Counted from the first letter of the stretch, positions 46,962-56,664 are shown. The stretch: 64,000 nucleotides of DNA from Candidatus Loosdrechtia aerotolerans (GCA_021646405.1 SOER01000009.1:1-64000); one strand, 5' to 3'. Numbers and translations are program-made. Notes: generated by a model not told the origin, from the letters alone.

Positions 46962-47299
46962 AGGATATTTTAACATATAAGGGGTTTATTGGATCTGTCC
47001 ATTTCAGTGCTGAAGATAAGGTCTTTCATGGAAAGGTAGAAGGTATTGATGACCTTATAACGTTTGAAGGCTCTACCGTAGATGAGCTTATAAACGCATT
47101 TCATGAAGAAGTAGATGACTATATCAGATTATGCAGGGAGCGAGGCAAAGAACCTTTGAAGTCATATAAAGGTAGTTTTAATGTCCGTATATCTCCAGAG
47201 CTTCATAAAAAGGCTGTGGAAAGAGCAAAGACATTAGGTATAACCCTAAATAAACTTATCCAAAGGGCTGTGGAAAAAGAAACGATAGGGAAAGATTAA
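46958..47299 (+). CDS. hicB: HicB-type antitoxin
   Basis: A protein of 113 residues. The N-terminal partial RNase-H-like domain starts KGFIGSVHFSAEDKVFHGKV and includes FEGSTVDELINAFHEEVDDY. The C-terminal ribbon-helix-helix part is GSFNVRISPELHKKAVERAK. It should neutralise HicA and repress the shared promoter. Such modules often stabilise islands. Confidence 0.92.
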   Translation: MKDILTYKGFIGSVHFSAEDKVFHGKVEGIDDLITFEGSTVDELINAFHEEVDDYIRLCRERGKEPLKSYKGSFNVRISPELHKKAVERAKTLGITLNKLIQRAVEKETIGKD

Positions 47300-47359
47300 C
47301 TTTAAATCTTGCTTTTATAACTGACGTAAGTATTATATGAAATTTTTTCTTTTCTTTTC

Positions 47360-47655
47360 TTGAGAAAAGAATTCTTTTTCCCGAGGATGGGGGTACCCAG
47401 AATAATGGTGGTAGCGTCTAAAATCGACTATACGGGGCATCCGTTAAATATCTCAACAAAATATATTTTTTTCCAGACAAAAAGAGTTTTTATTAAAAAT
47501 TCCGGTGCTTTTCCAGAGGCATATATGGAAAAGCCTCATTTGTTACCACACACAACCGTTTGATATAGTCTTTAAACCCTTTTGCCGGTAGTGGTACCAC
47601 TGTAGATGTATGCCTGGAAAGGTTATAGAATAAGTTTACAGGCGATATCCTCATG
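47360..47655 (+). pseudogene. Shredded DNA methyltransferase remnant
   Basis: Three frames together give a recognisable piece. SGAFPEAYMEKPHLL ends one frame at 47563, DIVF follows in a second, and PFAGSGTTVDVCLER is in a third at about 47579-47626, continuing GYRISLQAISS in a fourth phase to 47655. FAGSGTT is the SAM-binding motif I of N4-cytosine/N6-adenine methyltransferases with the beta order that ends in this motif. The gene is dead. It may be an older defence gene of the island. Confidence 0.6.
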
Positions 47656-47737
47656 AGAAAAATATTATTTCTGTAATCATGCTTTGGAACTGTTTGGTTA
47701 AGCTGAGCATTAATAAAAATACGGGAAGGAAATAATC

Positions 47738-47932
47738 GTGATTTTGCCCAATAAGATAGATAATGTTATTTTTTCTCAACTAAGGGGTGAGTATGCACCA
47801 GGTCTAGGAGAAACTCAATATAACCTGGAAGCAGATGAAACAAAAGTGAGAAAATATCTTGGTACTTATTACCCGCGTAGTTTTGTTGAAGCTTATGAAA
47901 CATTTCACGATTTGTGTAAAGTACATCTATAG
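47738..47932 (+). CDS. Hypothetical protein or fragment
   Basis: A 64-residue ATG frame with GEYAPGLGETQYNLEADETK VRKYLGTYYPRSFVEAYETF. The last block looks conserved in style, like the N-terminus of a larger protein cut short at 47932. A GGAAGGAAATAATCG stretch precedes the start (ribosome site AAGGAA). I cannot name a family. Confidence 0.35.
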   Translation: MILPNKIDNVIFSQLRGEYAPGLGETQYNLEADETKVRKYLGTYYPRSFVEAYETFHDLCKVHL

Positions 47933-48028
47933 TACTCCTCGGATGAAACCGAACACATTTGCCCACACCAGAATATAATTTTAAAACGTACTCTTTCCTA
48001 TTCTGTTCGGTCTTATCTGTTGAATACT

Positions 48029-48262
48029 CTATACAGAACATCTGAGGAAGGCAGGAACGGCAGGAAGAGGAAATTGGTATGTAGCTGTCCTTAACCATAG
48101 ATTTTCATCAGTTAGTTTTGCATATTTATCAATGTGTTCTGCAAAATTAGTAACTTTGAGTACCCCACTCCCGTCATGATGATTTGTTTCGACTATTACT
48201 TCCCTAACAGGAATTTTGGCTTTTTTAAATTCTTGCAATACTATCCATTGACTGTATCGGCA
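48029..48262 (-). pseudogene. Protein fragment of unknown family
   Basis: On the minus strand an open stretch reads WIVLQEFKKAKIPVREVIVE, HHDGSGVLKVTNFAEHIDKY and AKLTDENLWLRTATYQFPLP. It has codon use and wording of a real protein but no good start and no recognised domain. It lies between the methyltransferase remnant and the integrase remnant, in opposite orientation to both. Confidence 0.3.
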
Positions 48263-48283
48263 ACCTTTTCCGGTAGGGTGTTT

Positions 48284-48742
48284 ATGGAGAGGCGGAAGGG
48301 TAGGGATTCAAGGGATTTGGTTATACCCCTTCACCCTGAATTGACACCCTATATAGCAGACCGTATAAAAAATAACCTTCCTGAAGCATACGTGCCTGTG
48401 AATAAAACAGGCAAGCACTATTCAGAAAATAGCCTCAGGAGGATATGGTATGATATAAGGGAAAGAGTTGGGTTAGGTCCTTCGATTCGGCTTTATTATG
48501 CAACACGGCATAGTGTAGCTTCTCAGTTGGCTAACAGCGGTATACCTTTACTCAATGTATCAAAACTACTGGGACATTCGTCAACAAAAATGGCCGAAAA
48601 ATATTACATTCATACCGATGCCGGAAGGCTAAAAACAGACATCGTAAACCTATCGCTAAAAGATCAAACCGTCACCAGCCAAAAAAGATGTTTTGTAAGT
48701 ATTGCAAAACCAAATAATTATGGTGGAGGCGGCGGGAATTGA
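48284..48742 (+). pseudogene. Tyrosine integrase, C-terminal catalytic part
   Basis: About 150 residues: RKGRDSRDLVIPLHPELTPY, then RLYYATRHSVASQLANSGIP, VSKLLGHSSTKMAEKYYIHT with the second Arg, His and nucleophile Tyr of the family. The first catalytic Arg region and the N-terminal domains are missing. The frame runs through the last bases of ssrA and stops inside its T-arm (48740-48742). Integrases that target tmRNA or tRNA genes commonly have their 3' end in the attachment site. This is the remains of the integrase that inserted an element at ssrA. Confidence 0.85.
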
Positions 48743-49076
48743 ACCCGCGTCCCTAGATATTTCAGCATAGGCTTCTACGTATATAGTCTGTTTTTTGCAT
48801 CTCGTTATCCGGAACTCCAGCAGACAGGATTTCCAATAACCAGTCCCGTTTAAAGATTCATTCAATTCCCACCGAACGAAGGAATTAAACTAACCTGCTT
48901 GTCATCATTTAATTAACCTCGCAGGTAAGGTTAATTAAATGTGGCTGTTTTATTAAGCAGCCATTGCCATTGGTTGTTTGGCAGTTAAATTGTTTGCCAG
49001 GTTTTTTATGAGGCCTCCTGACAACCTCAATACGCCACCTATACCTCAACGTATCTGGTCGACTCCTTTCGCCCCC
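48721..49076 (-). ncRNA. ssrA: Transfer-messenger RNA (tmRNA)
   Basis: Rescues stalled ribosomes and tags the unfinished protein. The 5' end GGGGGCGAAAGGAGTCGACC (49076) pairs with the 3' end CGCCTCCACCA (CCA at 48723-48721) to form the tRNA-like acceptor stem. The T-arm is GGGTTCAATTCCC. The internal frame encodes the tag ANNLTAKQPMAMAA followed by TAA (about 48998-48957). Length is 356 bases. It is a frequent island target, and the 3' 32 bases are duplicated at 46478. Confidence 0.95.
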
Positions 49077-49411
49077 TATTGGTAGTAAACTATTATTATA
49101 ACATGTAAATTACAAAATGCAATTCCAGTTATGATTATATTCTGATCTGTAAGCGGAGAATACTTACTCTCCGGATAAAAAAGCAATGAAACGTATTTGT
49201 AAAGGAGATGTTTACCCCCTTTTCTATACCTTAGTTAGGTTATGAGGTTTCCATGTAAAAATCGCAAGCTGGCCTTCGAAGAAAAGGAGGAAAGCGAAAG
49301 ACCAGCTTGCTTGCTGAAAGGAGAACAATCACCCATATTAACAAGAAGAATGCAGAGAAAGTTCCCATTTATGAAAAATTTATCTTTGTGTTTATCCGGA
49401 ATTAAATTATA
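49077..49411. other. Intergenic region upstream of ssrA
   Basis: It should hold the ssrA promoter reading left and that of the next genes reading right, but no strict consensus was found. A foldback at 49264-49310 is the only structured element. Confidence 0.4.
49264..49310. other. Stem-loop, unknown role
   Basis: GCAAGCTGG at 49264-49272 pairs with CCAGCTTGC at 49302-49310, with a possible inner helix (CTTCG/CGAAAG) and a purine-rich loop AAAAGGAGGAAAG. It could be a leader structure or small RNA. Confidence 0.35.
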
Positions 49412-49627
49412 ATGATCAAAAGTTTGTACGAATATACCGGCAGGCTGGAAGCTAATTACAAAACCCTGAAAAAAGATATAAATCAACGACTCAATATCAT
49501 TCAGAAAACTGAAGTTGAATTATCGAACCGGCTGGAATTGATAAAATTAGATATAAAGGAAAAGATAAAAAAGGACGCTGAAAACTTCACTAGTACCATA
49601 AAGAAAAATTTATTGCCGCGAAGATAA
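49412..49627 (+). CDS. Small coiled-coil protein
   Basis: A protein of 71 residues, almost entirely helical with heptad-like spacing: YKTLKKDINQRLNIIQKTEV ELSNRLELIKLDIKEKIKKD. No signal or membrane segment. It precedes the small membrane protein and the HtrA protease on the same strand with 10 bp between, suggesting one operon. Function unknown. Confidence 0.6.
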   Translation: MIKSLYEYTGRLEANYKTLKKDINQRLNIIQKTEVELSNRLELIKLDIKEKIKKDAENFTSTIKKNLLPRR

Positions 49628-49637
49628 ATACTATTAT

Positions 49638-49880
49638 ATGCATCTTAAAAGAAAAATGAAAAACCCGAGAAGAGTACTCTCTGTTCTGGTAATATGTTTA
49701 GCATGTATTTTAATTGTATATACTACCTTTTCTGCAGTATCACGTGTTCATGGAACAAATGATCCGTTCCTGGCGAAAAGAGTTGTACTGCTAACTTTTT
49801 TTGTCAATACATCCGTATTTGCGGGTAGTGGATATTTGATTTACAGGTTGAAAGTTCCTGCGAGAAAAAATGAAATGTAA
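49638..49880 (+). CDS. Small membrane protein with two helices
   Basis: A protein of 80 residues (a start at 49656 is also possible). Helix 1 is VLSVLVICLACILIVYTTFS and helix 2 is VVLLTFFVNTSVFAGSGYLI; the ends are basic. It overlaps the HtrA start by 11 bases. It could anchor or regulate the downstream protease. No family is recognised. Confidence 0.65.
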   Translation: MHLKRKMKNPRRVLSVLVICLACILIVYTTFSAVSRVHGTNDPFLAKRVVLLTFFVNTSVFAGSGYLIYRLKVPARKNEM

Positions 49881-51387
49881 ATATACCACAAAAATAATGT
49901 TTTCATTTGTACTCTATATCCTTTTACCTTTCCTGGGAAACTGGCCTATTCTTGCGAACCAGGATATTGATGTTGAAAAATTAAGGCAAGAGCTTTTACA
50001 GCTTGAGGAAACAACCAAACCGCTTATTCAGGCATTTCGAAAAGTCTCTCAGCTCGTCAGCCCATCGGTTGTCAGTATCAGCACTGAAAGAAAAGTACCG
50101 CCAAAAGGGGCCCCGGAATCAGGGCCTTTACCCCCGCACCAGCAATTTTCGCCGAAACAGGATCCCCACGCAGAAGATATTCCCAAAAAGGGATTGGGCT
50201 CCGGTATTGTCGTAGGTGAACACGGTTATATCCTGACGAATAATCACGTTATAGACGGCTTTTCTGAAAACGAGATCACGGTTATTACCTACAATCACGA
50301 GCAGTACAGAAATGTTAAGATTGTTGGTATTGATCCCAATACGGATCTTGCCGTTATAAAGATAAACGCAGAAAATCTCCTACCGGTAAGGTTTGGCAAT
50401 TCTGATACAGTACAAGTAGGCGACTGGGTTATTGCAATTGGTAATCCTTTTGGGTATCAGCAAACGGTCTCTATGGGCATTATTAGCGCCAGGGGAAGAA
50501 CCCATGTCATCCCGCTCGTACTTCCTTTTGTCTATGAGGATTTTTTCCAAACAGACGCGGCAATTAATCCGGGAAATAGCGGAGGGCCGCTCGTTAACCT
50601 CAGGGGGGAAGTAATCGGGATAAACACAGCCATTGCTACCCGGTCCGGGGGGTTTCAAGGGATAGGATTTGCCATCTCTGCAGGTATTGCAAAGGAAACG
50701 GCCGAGGATATCATTGCTAATGGAACGGTTATCAGAGGGTATCTGGGCGTTGGAACTCATGATGTGAATGATGAATTGGCAGAAGTGCTCGGTTTGAAAA
50801 ATAGAGAAGAAATTGTTCATCGTTTACGGCTACCAACAGAAAAAGGAGCATTCGTCGTAGAGGTATGGATTGATACCCCTGCATCAAAGGCAGATATACG
50901 TCCGGGCGATATTATCCTTGAATTTGGGGGAAAAAAGATTGAAAATACGATAGATCTTCAGCATGCCATTCGCCGTGCGAAGATAGATGTCATGACTACT
51001 GCAAAGGTCTTCCGAAATGGCCGGGAAAATACCTTAGAAATTATCGTGGAACAACAGCCTAAAGACCTTTCTGGTAAATCGTATATTTCTATTAAAAAAT
51101 TAGATGAACCAGTAATACTCTCCCTGGGACTGATTGTGAACGATCTTAATCCTGAAATTGCAAAATCACTCGGCTTTGAGGGAGAAAAAGGGGTTCTGGT
51201 TGTTGACGTTGAGGCAAATAGCCCTGCAGAACACGCTGGGATAAAATCAGGCGACCTGATCCTGAAAGTCGGCGCTAACGATGTAAGTTCTGTTTTCGAA
51301 TTTCTGGAACTTGTGGATGATTTCTTAAAAAGAACAGGCACGGTAAGCCTGTTCATAAAGAATAAAGGATTTATAACCCTTAAGTAG
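49870..51387 (+). CDS. HtrA/DegP-type periplasmic serine protease
   Basis: Degrades or refolds damaged envelope proteins. A signal segment (FSFVLYILLPFLGNWPILA) is followed by a trypsin-like domain with the triad His in YILTNNHVIDG, Asp in NTDLAVIKI and Ser in INPGNSGGPLV. Two PDZ domains follow (VRGYLGVG region to about 390, and GEKGVLVVDVEANSPAEHAG near the end). It has 505 residues, the usual size. Its ATG lies inside the small membrane protein gene. It meets topA tail to tail with eight bases between. Confidence 0.94.
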   Translation: MKCKYTTKIMFSFVLYILLPFLGNWPILANQDIDVEKLRQELLQLEETTKPLIQAFRKVSQLVSPSVVSISTERKVPPKGAPESGPLPPHQQFSPKQDPHAEDIPKKGLGSGIVVGEHGYILTNNHVIDGFSENEITVITYNHEQYRNVKIVGIDPNTDLAVIKINAENLLPVRFGNSDTVQVGDWVIAIGNPFGYQQTVSMGIISARGRTHVIPLVLPFVYEDFFQTDAAINPGNSGGPLVNLRGEVIGINTAIATRSGGFQGIGFAISAGIAKETAEDIIANGTVIRGYLGVGTHDVNDELAEVLGLKNREEIVHRLRLPTEKGAFVVEVWIDTPASKADIRPGDIILEFGGKKIENTIDLQHAIRRAKIDVMTTAKVFRNGRENTLEIIVEQQPKDLSGKSYISIKKLDEPVILSLGLIVNDLNPEIAKSLGFEGEKGVLVVDVEANSPAEHAGIKSGDLILKVGANDVSSVFEFLELVDDFLKRTGTVSLFIKNKGFITLK

Positions 51388-51395
51388 TTCTTGAG

Positions 51396-53699
51396 CTATT
51401 CTTTCCCTTGTACCGTATCTGCAACACCTGGCAATTCTTTCGTAATGTAATCACAATCAGGATATCTGCTGCATCCAAAAAATATCCCCCCCTTTTTTGA
51501 TCGCCGTTGCACCAGTTCACCATCACAGTCTTCTTTTGGACACTTTACACCCGTAGGCAGGGATTTGATATTTCTACACTTTGGATAAGCTGAACACCCC
51601 AGAAAACGGCCTTTCTTACTTAACCTGATAACCATAGGACTGCCACACTTCTCACACTTCTCATCAGTAGGTACAGCCTTGGTTTTCTCACCGTTGAGAG
51701 ATTTCGTGTTTTTACAGTTTGGATATGCAGAGCATGCTAAAAATTTTCCGTGCCGGCTTGTCTTAACGACCATGGCGCTGCCACATTTTTCACATTTTTG
51801 ATCAGAAGTTTCCGGCTGGGCCGGTTCGCCTCTTTCATTCAGGGGAAGTGTATTTTTGCAGTTAGGGAATGCTGAACAGCCCAGAAACTTGCCATGCCTT
51901 CCCCATCGTACTACCATAGGCTGCCCGCACAGGTTACATACTTTACCGCTCTCTTCGGGGGTCCCCTTTACACTCTTCATCTCCTCTGTTGCTTTCTCCA
52001 GATCGGTCTTAAACGGTTCATAAAACTCCTTCAGTACCGTAAGCCATTCGGTTCTTTCATCCTCAATCTTGTCAAGCTCATCCTCCATATGCGAGGTAAA
52101 CTTCACATCCATTATCTTTGGAAAATGCGTTATCAGCTTTTCAGTGACGAGTGTCCCCAATTCTGTAGCGTAAAAGGCACGTTTCTCTTGTTCTACATAC
52201 CCCCGTTCCTGTATGGTAGAAATGATGGCAGCATATGTACTTGGCCTTCCGATTCCCATCCTTTCCAATGTTTTAACAAGAGAAGCCTCTGTATAGCGCG
52301 GAGGAGGCTGGGTAAAATGCTGTGTAGGTAACAGTTCTATTAACTCAAGTTCCTGATCCTTCTCTAAAAGGGGAAGCATTTGTTCATCTTTTTCTGTCTC
52401 ATGTCCGGAAAGAACTGTATGACCGGCAAACAGGAGTTCCCGCCCTCTTGCCTTAAACATATAAGATCCGGAAGCAATTTCAACCTCGGTTACGGCATAA
52501 AGTGCCGGTTTCATTTGACTCGCAACAAACCGGTTCCATATTAATTCATACAGCTTATATTGATCCTTCGTTAAAAAGTCTTTCAGGGACTCGGGGGTAT
52601 ATTCAACCGTAGTAGGCCGAACAGCCTCATGGGCACCCTGGGTTCCTTTTTTATTTGATGCATGGATATTGGGCTTATCCGGTACATAATCTTTCCCATG
52701 TTTATCAGTAATAAACTTTCGGCAGGCTGAGAGTGCCTGTTCCGAAATATGGAATGAATCTGTCCTCATATAGGTAATAAGCCCGACGGTACCCTTTGAA
52801 CCAATATCGATACCCTCATAGAGCTGCTGAGCGATTAGCATCGTTTTTTTAGCACTAAACTGCAGCCGGGTGGATGCCTGTTGCTGTAAAAGGCTTGTCG
52901 TAAAAGGAGGTGGAGCATTATTGCGTTTTGTTTGCTTCTTTACATTTGCAACGCTGTATTCATTCTCGCGAAGCTCTTCAGTGATGCGATTGGCCTGTTG
53001 TTCATTTTTTATTTCAATAGCTTCATCACGAAACTTTTGAAGGATGGCCTTAAATGACACGATATCCCCGGCTGTATTCTTATCCCGGAGAACAGGCCTT
53101 AATTCGGCAGTAATCTTCCAGTACTCCTGGGGATTGAAATCCTTGATTTCCTTTTCACGTTCTACGATAAGCCGGACTGCTACAGATTGAACGCGGCCAG
53201 CACTAAGCCGCTTTGTAATCTTTTTCCACAGCAAAGGACTAATCTGATACCCTACAAGACGATCAAGTATCCTCCGGGCTTGCTGAGCATTGACCTTGGC
53301 TATGTTGATCGGCCCGGGATGACTAAATGCATCCAGAATAGCATCCTTTGTAATCTCGTGAAAAGTCACCCTGTGTATTTTTTTTTCGGGCAACTGAAGA
53401 ACCTGGGTCAGATGCCAGGCAATAGCTTCACCCTCACGATCAAGATCGGATGCCAGGTAAACAGCATCTGCATTCTTTGAATCTTTCAGTAATTCTGAAA
53501 CTAATTTCTTCCGGTTCGGAATCACCCGGTATTCGGGTGTAAAGTCATTCTCCGTATCAACGGCCAATTTTCTTTCAGGTAAATCCCGCACATGCCCCAT
53601 TGATGACCGAACGGAGAAGGATGAGCCGAGAAATTTACTGATCGTCCTGGCCTTTGCCGGTGACTCAACAATTACTAAATTTTTTTTCGCCTTAATCAT
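51396..53699 (-). CDS. topA: DNA topoisomerase I
   Basis: Relaxes negative supercoils. It begins KKNLVIVESPAKARTISKFL (Toprim) with ASDLDREGEAIAWHL and SAGRVQSVAVRLIVEREKEI. The active-site Tyr is in GLITYMRTDSFHIS. After residue about 570 come four zinc ribbons: CNLCGQPMVVRWGRHGKFLG and three further CEKCG/CPKED-type modules, each followed by a FLGCSAYPxC-like pair. It has 767 residues. It is transcribed toward the HtrA gene. Confidence 0.97.
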   Translation of the reverse strand: MIKAKKNLVIVESPAKARTISKFLGSSFSVRSSMGHVRDLPERKLAVDTENDFTPEYRVIPNRKKLVSELLKDSKNADAVYLASDLDREGEAIAWHLTQVLQLPEKKIHRVTFHEITKDAILDAFSHPGPINIAKVNAQQARRILDRLVGYQISPLLWKKITKRLSAGRVQSVAVRLIVEREKEIKDFNPQEYWKITAELRPVLRDKNTAGDIVSFKAILQKFRDEAIEIKNEQQANRITEELRENEYSVANVKKQTKRNNAPPPFTTSLLQQQASTRLQFSAKKTMLIAQQLYEGIDIGSKGTVGLITYMRTDSFHISEQALSACRKFITDKHGKDYVPDKPNIHASNKKGTQGAHEAVRPTTVEYTPESLKDFLTKDQYKLYELIWNRFVASQMKPALYAVTEVEIASGSYMFKARGRELLFAGHTVLSGHETEKDEQMLPLLEKDQELELIELLPTQHFTQPPPRYTEASLVKTLERMGIGRPSTYAAIISTIQERGYVEQEKRAFYATELGTLVTEKLITHFPKIMDVKFTSHMEDELDKIEDERTEWLTVLKEFYEPFKTDLEKATEEMKSVKGTPEESGKVCNLCGQPMVVRWGRHGKFLGCSAFPNCKNTLPLNERGEPAQPETSDQKCEKCGSAMVVKTSRHGKFLACSAYPNCKNTKSLNGEKTKAVPTDEKCEKCGSPMVIRLSKKGRFLGCSAYPKCRNIKSLPTGVKCPKEDCDGELVQRRSKKGGIFFGCSRYPDCDYITKELPGVADTVQGKE

Positions 53700-53882
53700 A
53701 TATTTAACCTCGAAAAAAGAATTTAACCAGAGTTTATCAGGAGTGTCAAGACGTATTTTACATCAATCAGCAGAAAAAACTATTTGATAATTATAATAAT
53801 TATGGATACAATAACCCTTTTATGCAACTTTTCAGTATTACTCGTGTTATTATTTAACATAAAAAGAGGAAGATAAGGAGTT

Positions 53883-55643
53883 ATGGTCTCTAGTTCTTGG
53901 TACAGAAAACACCAAAAAACAATTTATATCGTTATGATCTTTGCCATGTTTGTATGGGGTATCAGTTACTCGGCAATGGAAATGATACCAAAAAAACCTG
54001 TTGGAAAGATATATGGCAGAAAGATTTCACAAAACGAATTTGCAGACATGTACAATCGCTGGCAAAGGTTGTTTTTTTCACAATCAAGAGAATCTATCAC
54101 CTCAGTTATTTGGAAGCAATTCCTATTCCTAGAGGAAGCAAAGCGGATGGAACTTGTTGTAACACCGGAAGAGATTGAAAACGGTTTACAAAGGCTTGCT
54201 TTCCAGATTTTTGGAACCGAGATGAATATGGATAGATTTGGGTTGATCCAATTCCTCTGTAACAGTTTCAGGCTCAATCAGGAACAGCTGGAGCGTACCT
54301 TAAGGGAGGCATTGCTTGTCGAAAAGCTGGAATCCTCAATCCGGTCATCCATACAAATGCCAACCGAAGAAGCCTGGCAAAGATACTCTATGGAAAATGA
54401 ACAGGTGAAATTTAATGTATTGGCCTTAAAGGCAAAGGATTTCTCACGCTCAATAAATGTTACAGAAGATGAAACCCGTGCGTTTTATGAAAAACGTAAA
54501 AACGTTACCTACAATCCGGAATCCGGGCAGCCGGGTTATAAGCTCCCGGAAAGAGTCAAGATCGAATGTCTGATTGCAAGGTACGATGATATGGAAAAGC
54601 ACGTTTCAGTTACCGAAAAAGAAATGAAGGAATATTACGAGGATAACAAGGAAATGCAATTCAAAATTACTGGAGAGGAGATGAGTAATGATGAAACGGT
54701 AACGGAAGATAATGAGAAAGAGGAAAAGGAAACTACTGATACAGGTAAGAATTCTGAGAAAAAAGAAGTAGTTACAACCTATAAGCCTTTTCATGAGGTA
54801 AAAGGAGACATTCAAAAGACCCTTGCAAAACAGAAGGCCATAGAAAAGACTCATGAAGTTATGAATGCATTAGACGAACAGCTCTATAGTACCCTTGATA
54901 AGGCAGAACGCCTGGACTTCAAGGATTTAGCACGCTTACACAATGGTGTTACTTATGAAATTCCAAAAAGTAAAAAATCCGGCGATGAGCTCCTTACAGA
55001 AGATGATGTATTCGAACTATTCCCCGGATCAAACCAAATTGTTCAGGCGGTTACGGATAGAGCAAAATATGAGTCTTCAATTCCTTATGACTTTATAGAG
55101 GGTACAGTGATTTTCCGGGTTATTGATAAAAAACCTCCCGCACCTGCATCGCTGGAAGAAGTTAGGGATCGGGTAGTAAACGACCTCATACTGGAAAAAG
55201 GCTTGCTCAGGGCAAAGGAAATTGCTGAAAAATATGTTGGAGCTACAAAGGCTGCTCCCCTTAATGAGGTTGTGGAGGCACTTGAATCAGAATATAAAAA
55301 TACAGACATCTCCGTAATTGAAACCGATTACATTACACGTCCAGCACGGCTTTTTGATAAAGAATCAAAATATATTGAAGCCCTGGGAGAGGATAGACCT
55401 AACGTAGCAAAAAAGGCATTTGAACTGAAACCGGACCAATTAGGGATTGCTGTAGAAACCTCCGGAGAAAAAGCGTGCTATATTATGGAACTCGTTGATA
55501 AGAAACCCGCCGACAAAAACGCTTTTGAAAAAGACAAAGAAAGTGTAACAAAACGGTATCTTTATGAAAAGCAGGAGACCTTGCTCACTGAGTGGCAAAA
55601 CGATATGAACCGGCATCTGGAAATCTATGTACGGTTTCAGTAG
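53883..55643 (+). CDS. PpiD/SurA-like periplasmic folding factor
   Basis: A protein of 586 residues. One N-terminal membrane anchor (TIYIVMIFAMFVWGISYSAM) is followed by a SurA_N-type domain (GRKISQNEFADMYNRWQRLF, EEAKRMELVVTPEEIENGLQ) and a long helical C-terminal part with an acidic low-complexity insert (EDNEKEEKETTDTGKNSEKK). A clear parvulin active site is not visible, so isomerase activity is doubtful. It probably assists folding of exported proteins. AAGGAG precedes the ATG. It is followed 23 bp later by ribF. Confidence 0.8.
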   Translation: MVSSSWYRKHQKTIYIVMIFAMFVWGISYSAMEMIPKKPVGKIYGRKISQNEFADMYNRWQRLFFSQSRESITSVIWKQFLFLEEAKRMELVVTPEEIENGLQRLAFQIFGTEMNMDRFGLIQFLCNSFRLNQEQLERTLREALLVEKLESSIRSSIQMPTEEAWQRYSMENEQVKFNVLALKAKDFSRSINVTEDETRAFYEKRKNVTYNPESGQPGYKLPERVKIECLIARYDDMEKHVSVTEKEMKEYYEDNKEMQFKITGEEMSNDETVTEDNEKEEKETTDTGKNSEKKEVVTTYKPFHEVKGDIQKTLAKQKAIEKTHEVMNALDEQLYSTLDKAERLDFKDLARLHNGVTYEIPKSKKSGDELLTEDDVFELFPGSNQIVQAVTDRAKYESSIPYDFIEGTVIFRVIDKKPPAPASLEEVRDRVVNDLILEKGLLRAKEIAEKYVGATKAAPLNEVVEALESEYKNTDISVIETDYITRPARLFDKESKYIEALGEDRPNVAKKAFELKPDQLGIAVETSGEKACYIMELVDKKPADKNAFEKDKESVTKRYLYEKQETLLTEWQNDMNRHLEIYVRFQ

Positions 55644-55666
55644 CATAAGGCTTGTAGGTAGAAACG

Positions 55667-56650
55667 TTGGAAAAGATTTATGGTATAAAGGCATTACCGG
55701 GAGAACTTCACTACCCTGTGGCAACTCTTGGGGTATTTGATGGTGTACACCGGGGGCATCAAAAGATTATTGACCGTGTTCGTCAGCACGCCATGGAGAA
55801 GAAAGGTGAATCTGTAGTAATTACGTTCAATCGTCACCCCAAAACTGTTATTGAGAATAGAATCCCTTCTTTCATCACCTCTTTAGAACATCGGCTGACA
55901 TTATTTGACCAGATGGGAGTAGATTACGCTGTAGTACTCAATTTTAACAGAGAACTTGCACATATGTCAGCTGAGGATTTTATTCATGAAATATTGGTTG
56001 ACTGGCTAGGGGTAAAGTGTGTGATACTGGGATTCGATTGCCGGTTCGGGAAAAACCGTAAGGGGGATATAACGCTTGTCCGTAAACTGTCTGACAAGTA
56101 TGGATTCGAAGTTTATGAATGTCCGCCTGTATTCCACAATAATCAGATCATCAGCAGTACAGCTATCCGGCAGGCAATTCTGGAAGGGGCATTAGAAAGG
56201 GCAGAAGAAATGCTCGGCAGGCCTGTTTCTATCCTGGGAACCGTAGTGAGAAGATCCGGAAGAGGGAGAACACTGGGGTATCCAACAGCCAATGTGCATC
56301 CCCACCACGAGGTACGTCCACCGAGAGGTGTCTATGGAACAAAAATACACTGGGCAGACAAGGAATATCTGGCATTAACTAATATTGGATTAAGACCAAC
56401 ATTTACAAAAGAGCCGCTGGTCAGTGAAGACGGAGATTTAGAAATCGAAGTTCATATCCTCGATTTTCAGGATTCTCTTTATGGAAAAGATATTGAGGTA
56501 CAGTTTCTCTTTAAAATAAGGGATGAGATTTCATTTAAAACGGAGACAGAACTCAAGACTCAAATCGAGAGGGACAAAGAAATATTCTTAAAGAAGGTTC
56601 TCACGGATAATCTTCCAAAGGATAATGGTAACACTTTGAATATCGGATAA
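55667..56650 (+). CDS. ribF: Bifunctional riboflavin kinase/FAD synthetase
   Basis: Makes FMN and then FAD. The FAD synthetase domain has the nucleotidyltransferase signature TLGVFDGVHRGHQKIIDRVR and later ISSTAIRQAILEG. The kinase domain has GRGRTLGYPTANVHP, PRGVYGTKI and NIGLRPTF. It has 327 residues. Starts at TTG, with AGGTAG eight bases upstream. It is probably co-transcribed with the folding factor before it. Confidence 0.96.
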   Translation: MEKIYGIKALPGELHYPVATLGVFDGVHRGHQKIIDRVRQHAMEKKGESVVITFNRHPKTVIENRIPSFITSLEHRLTLFDQMGVDYAVVLNFNRELAHMSAEDFIHEILVDWLGVKCVILGFDCRFGKNRKGDITLVRKLSDKYGFEVYECPPVFHNNQIISSTAIRQAILEGALERAEEMLGRPVSILGTVVRRSGRGRTLGYPTANVHPHHEVRPPRGVYGTKIHWADKEYLALTNIGLRPTFTKEPLVSEDGDLEIEVHILDFQDSLYGKDIEVQFLFKIRDEISFKTETELKTQIERDKEIFLKKVLTDNLPKDNGNTLNIG

Positions 56651-56664
56651 AACCATTGTTCCCC

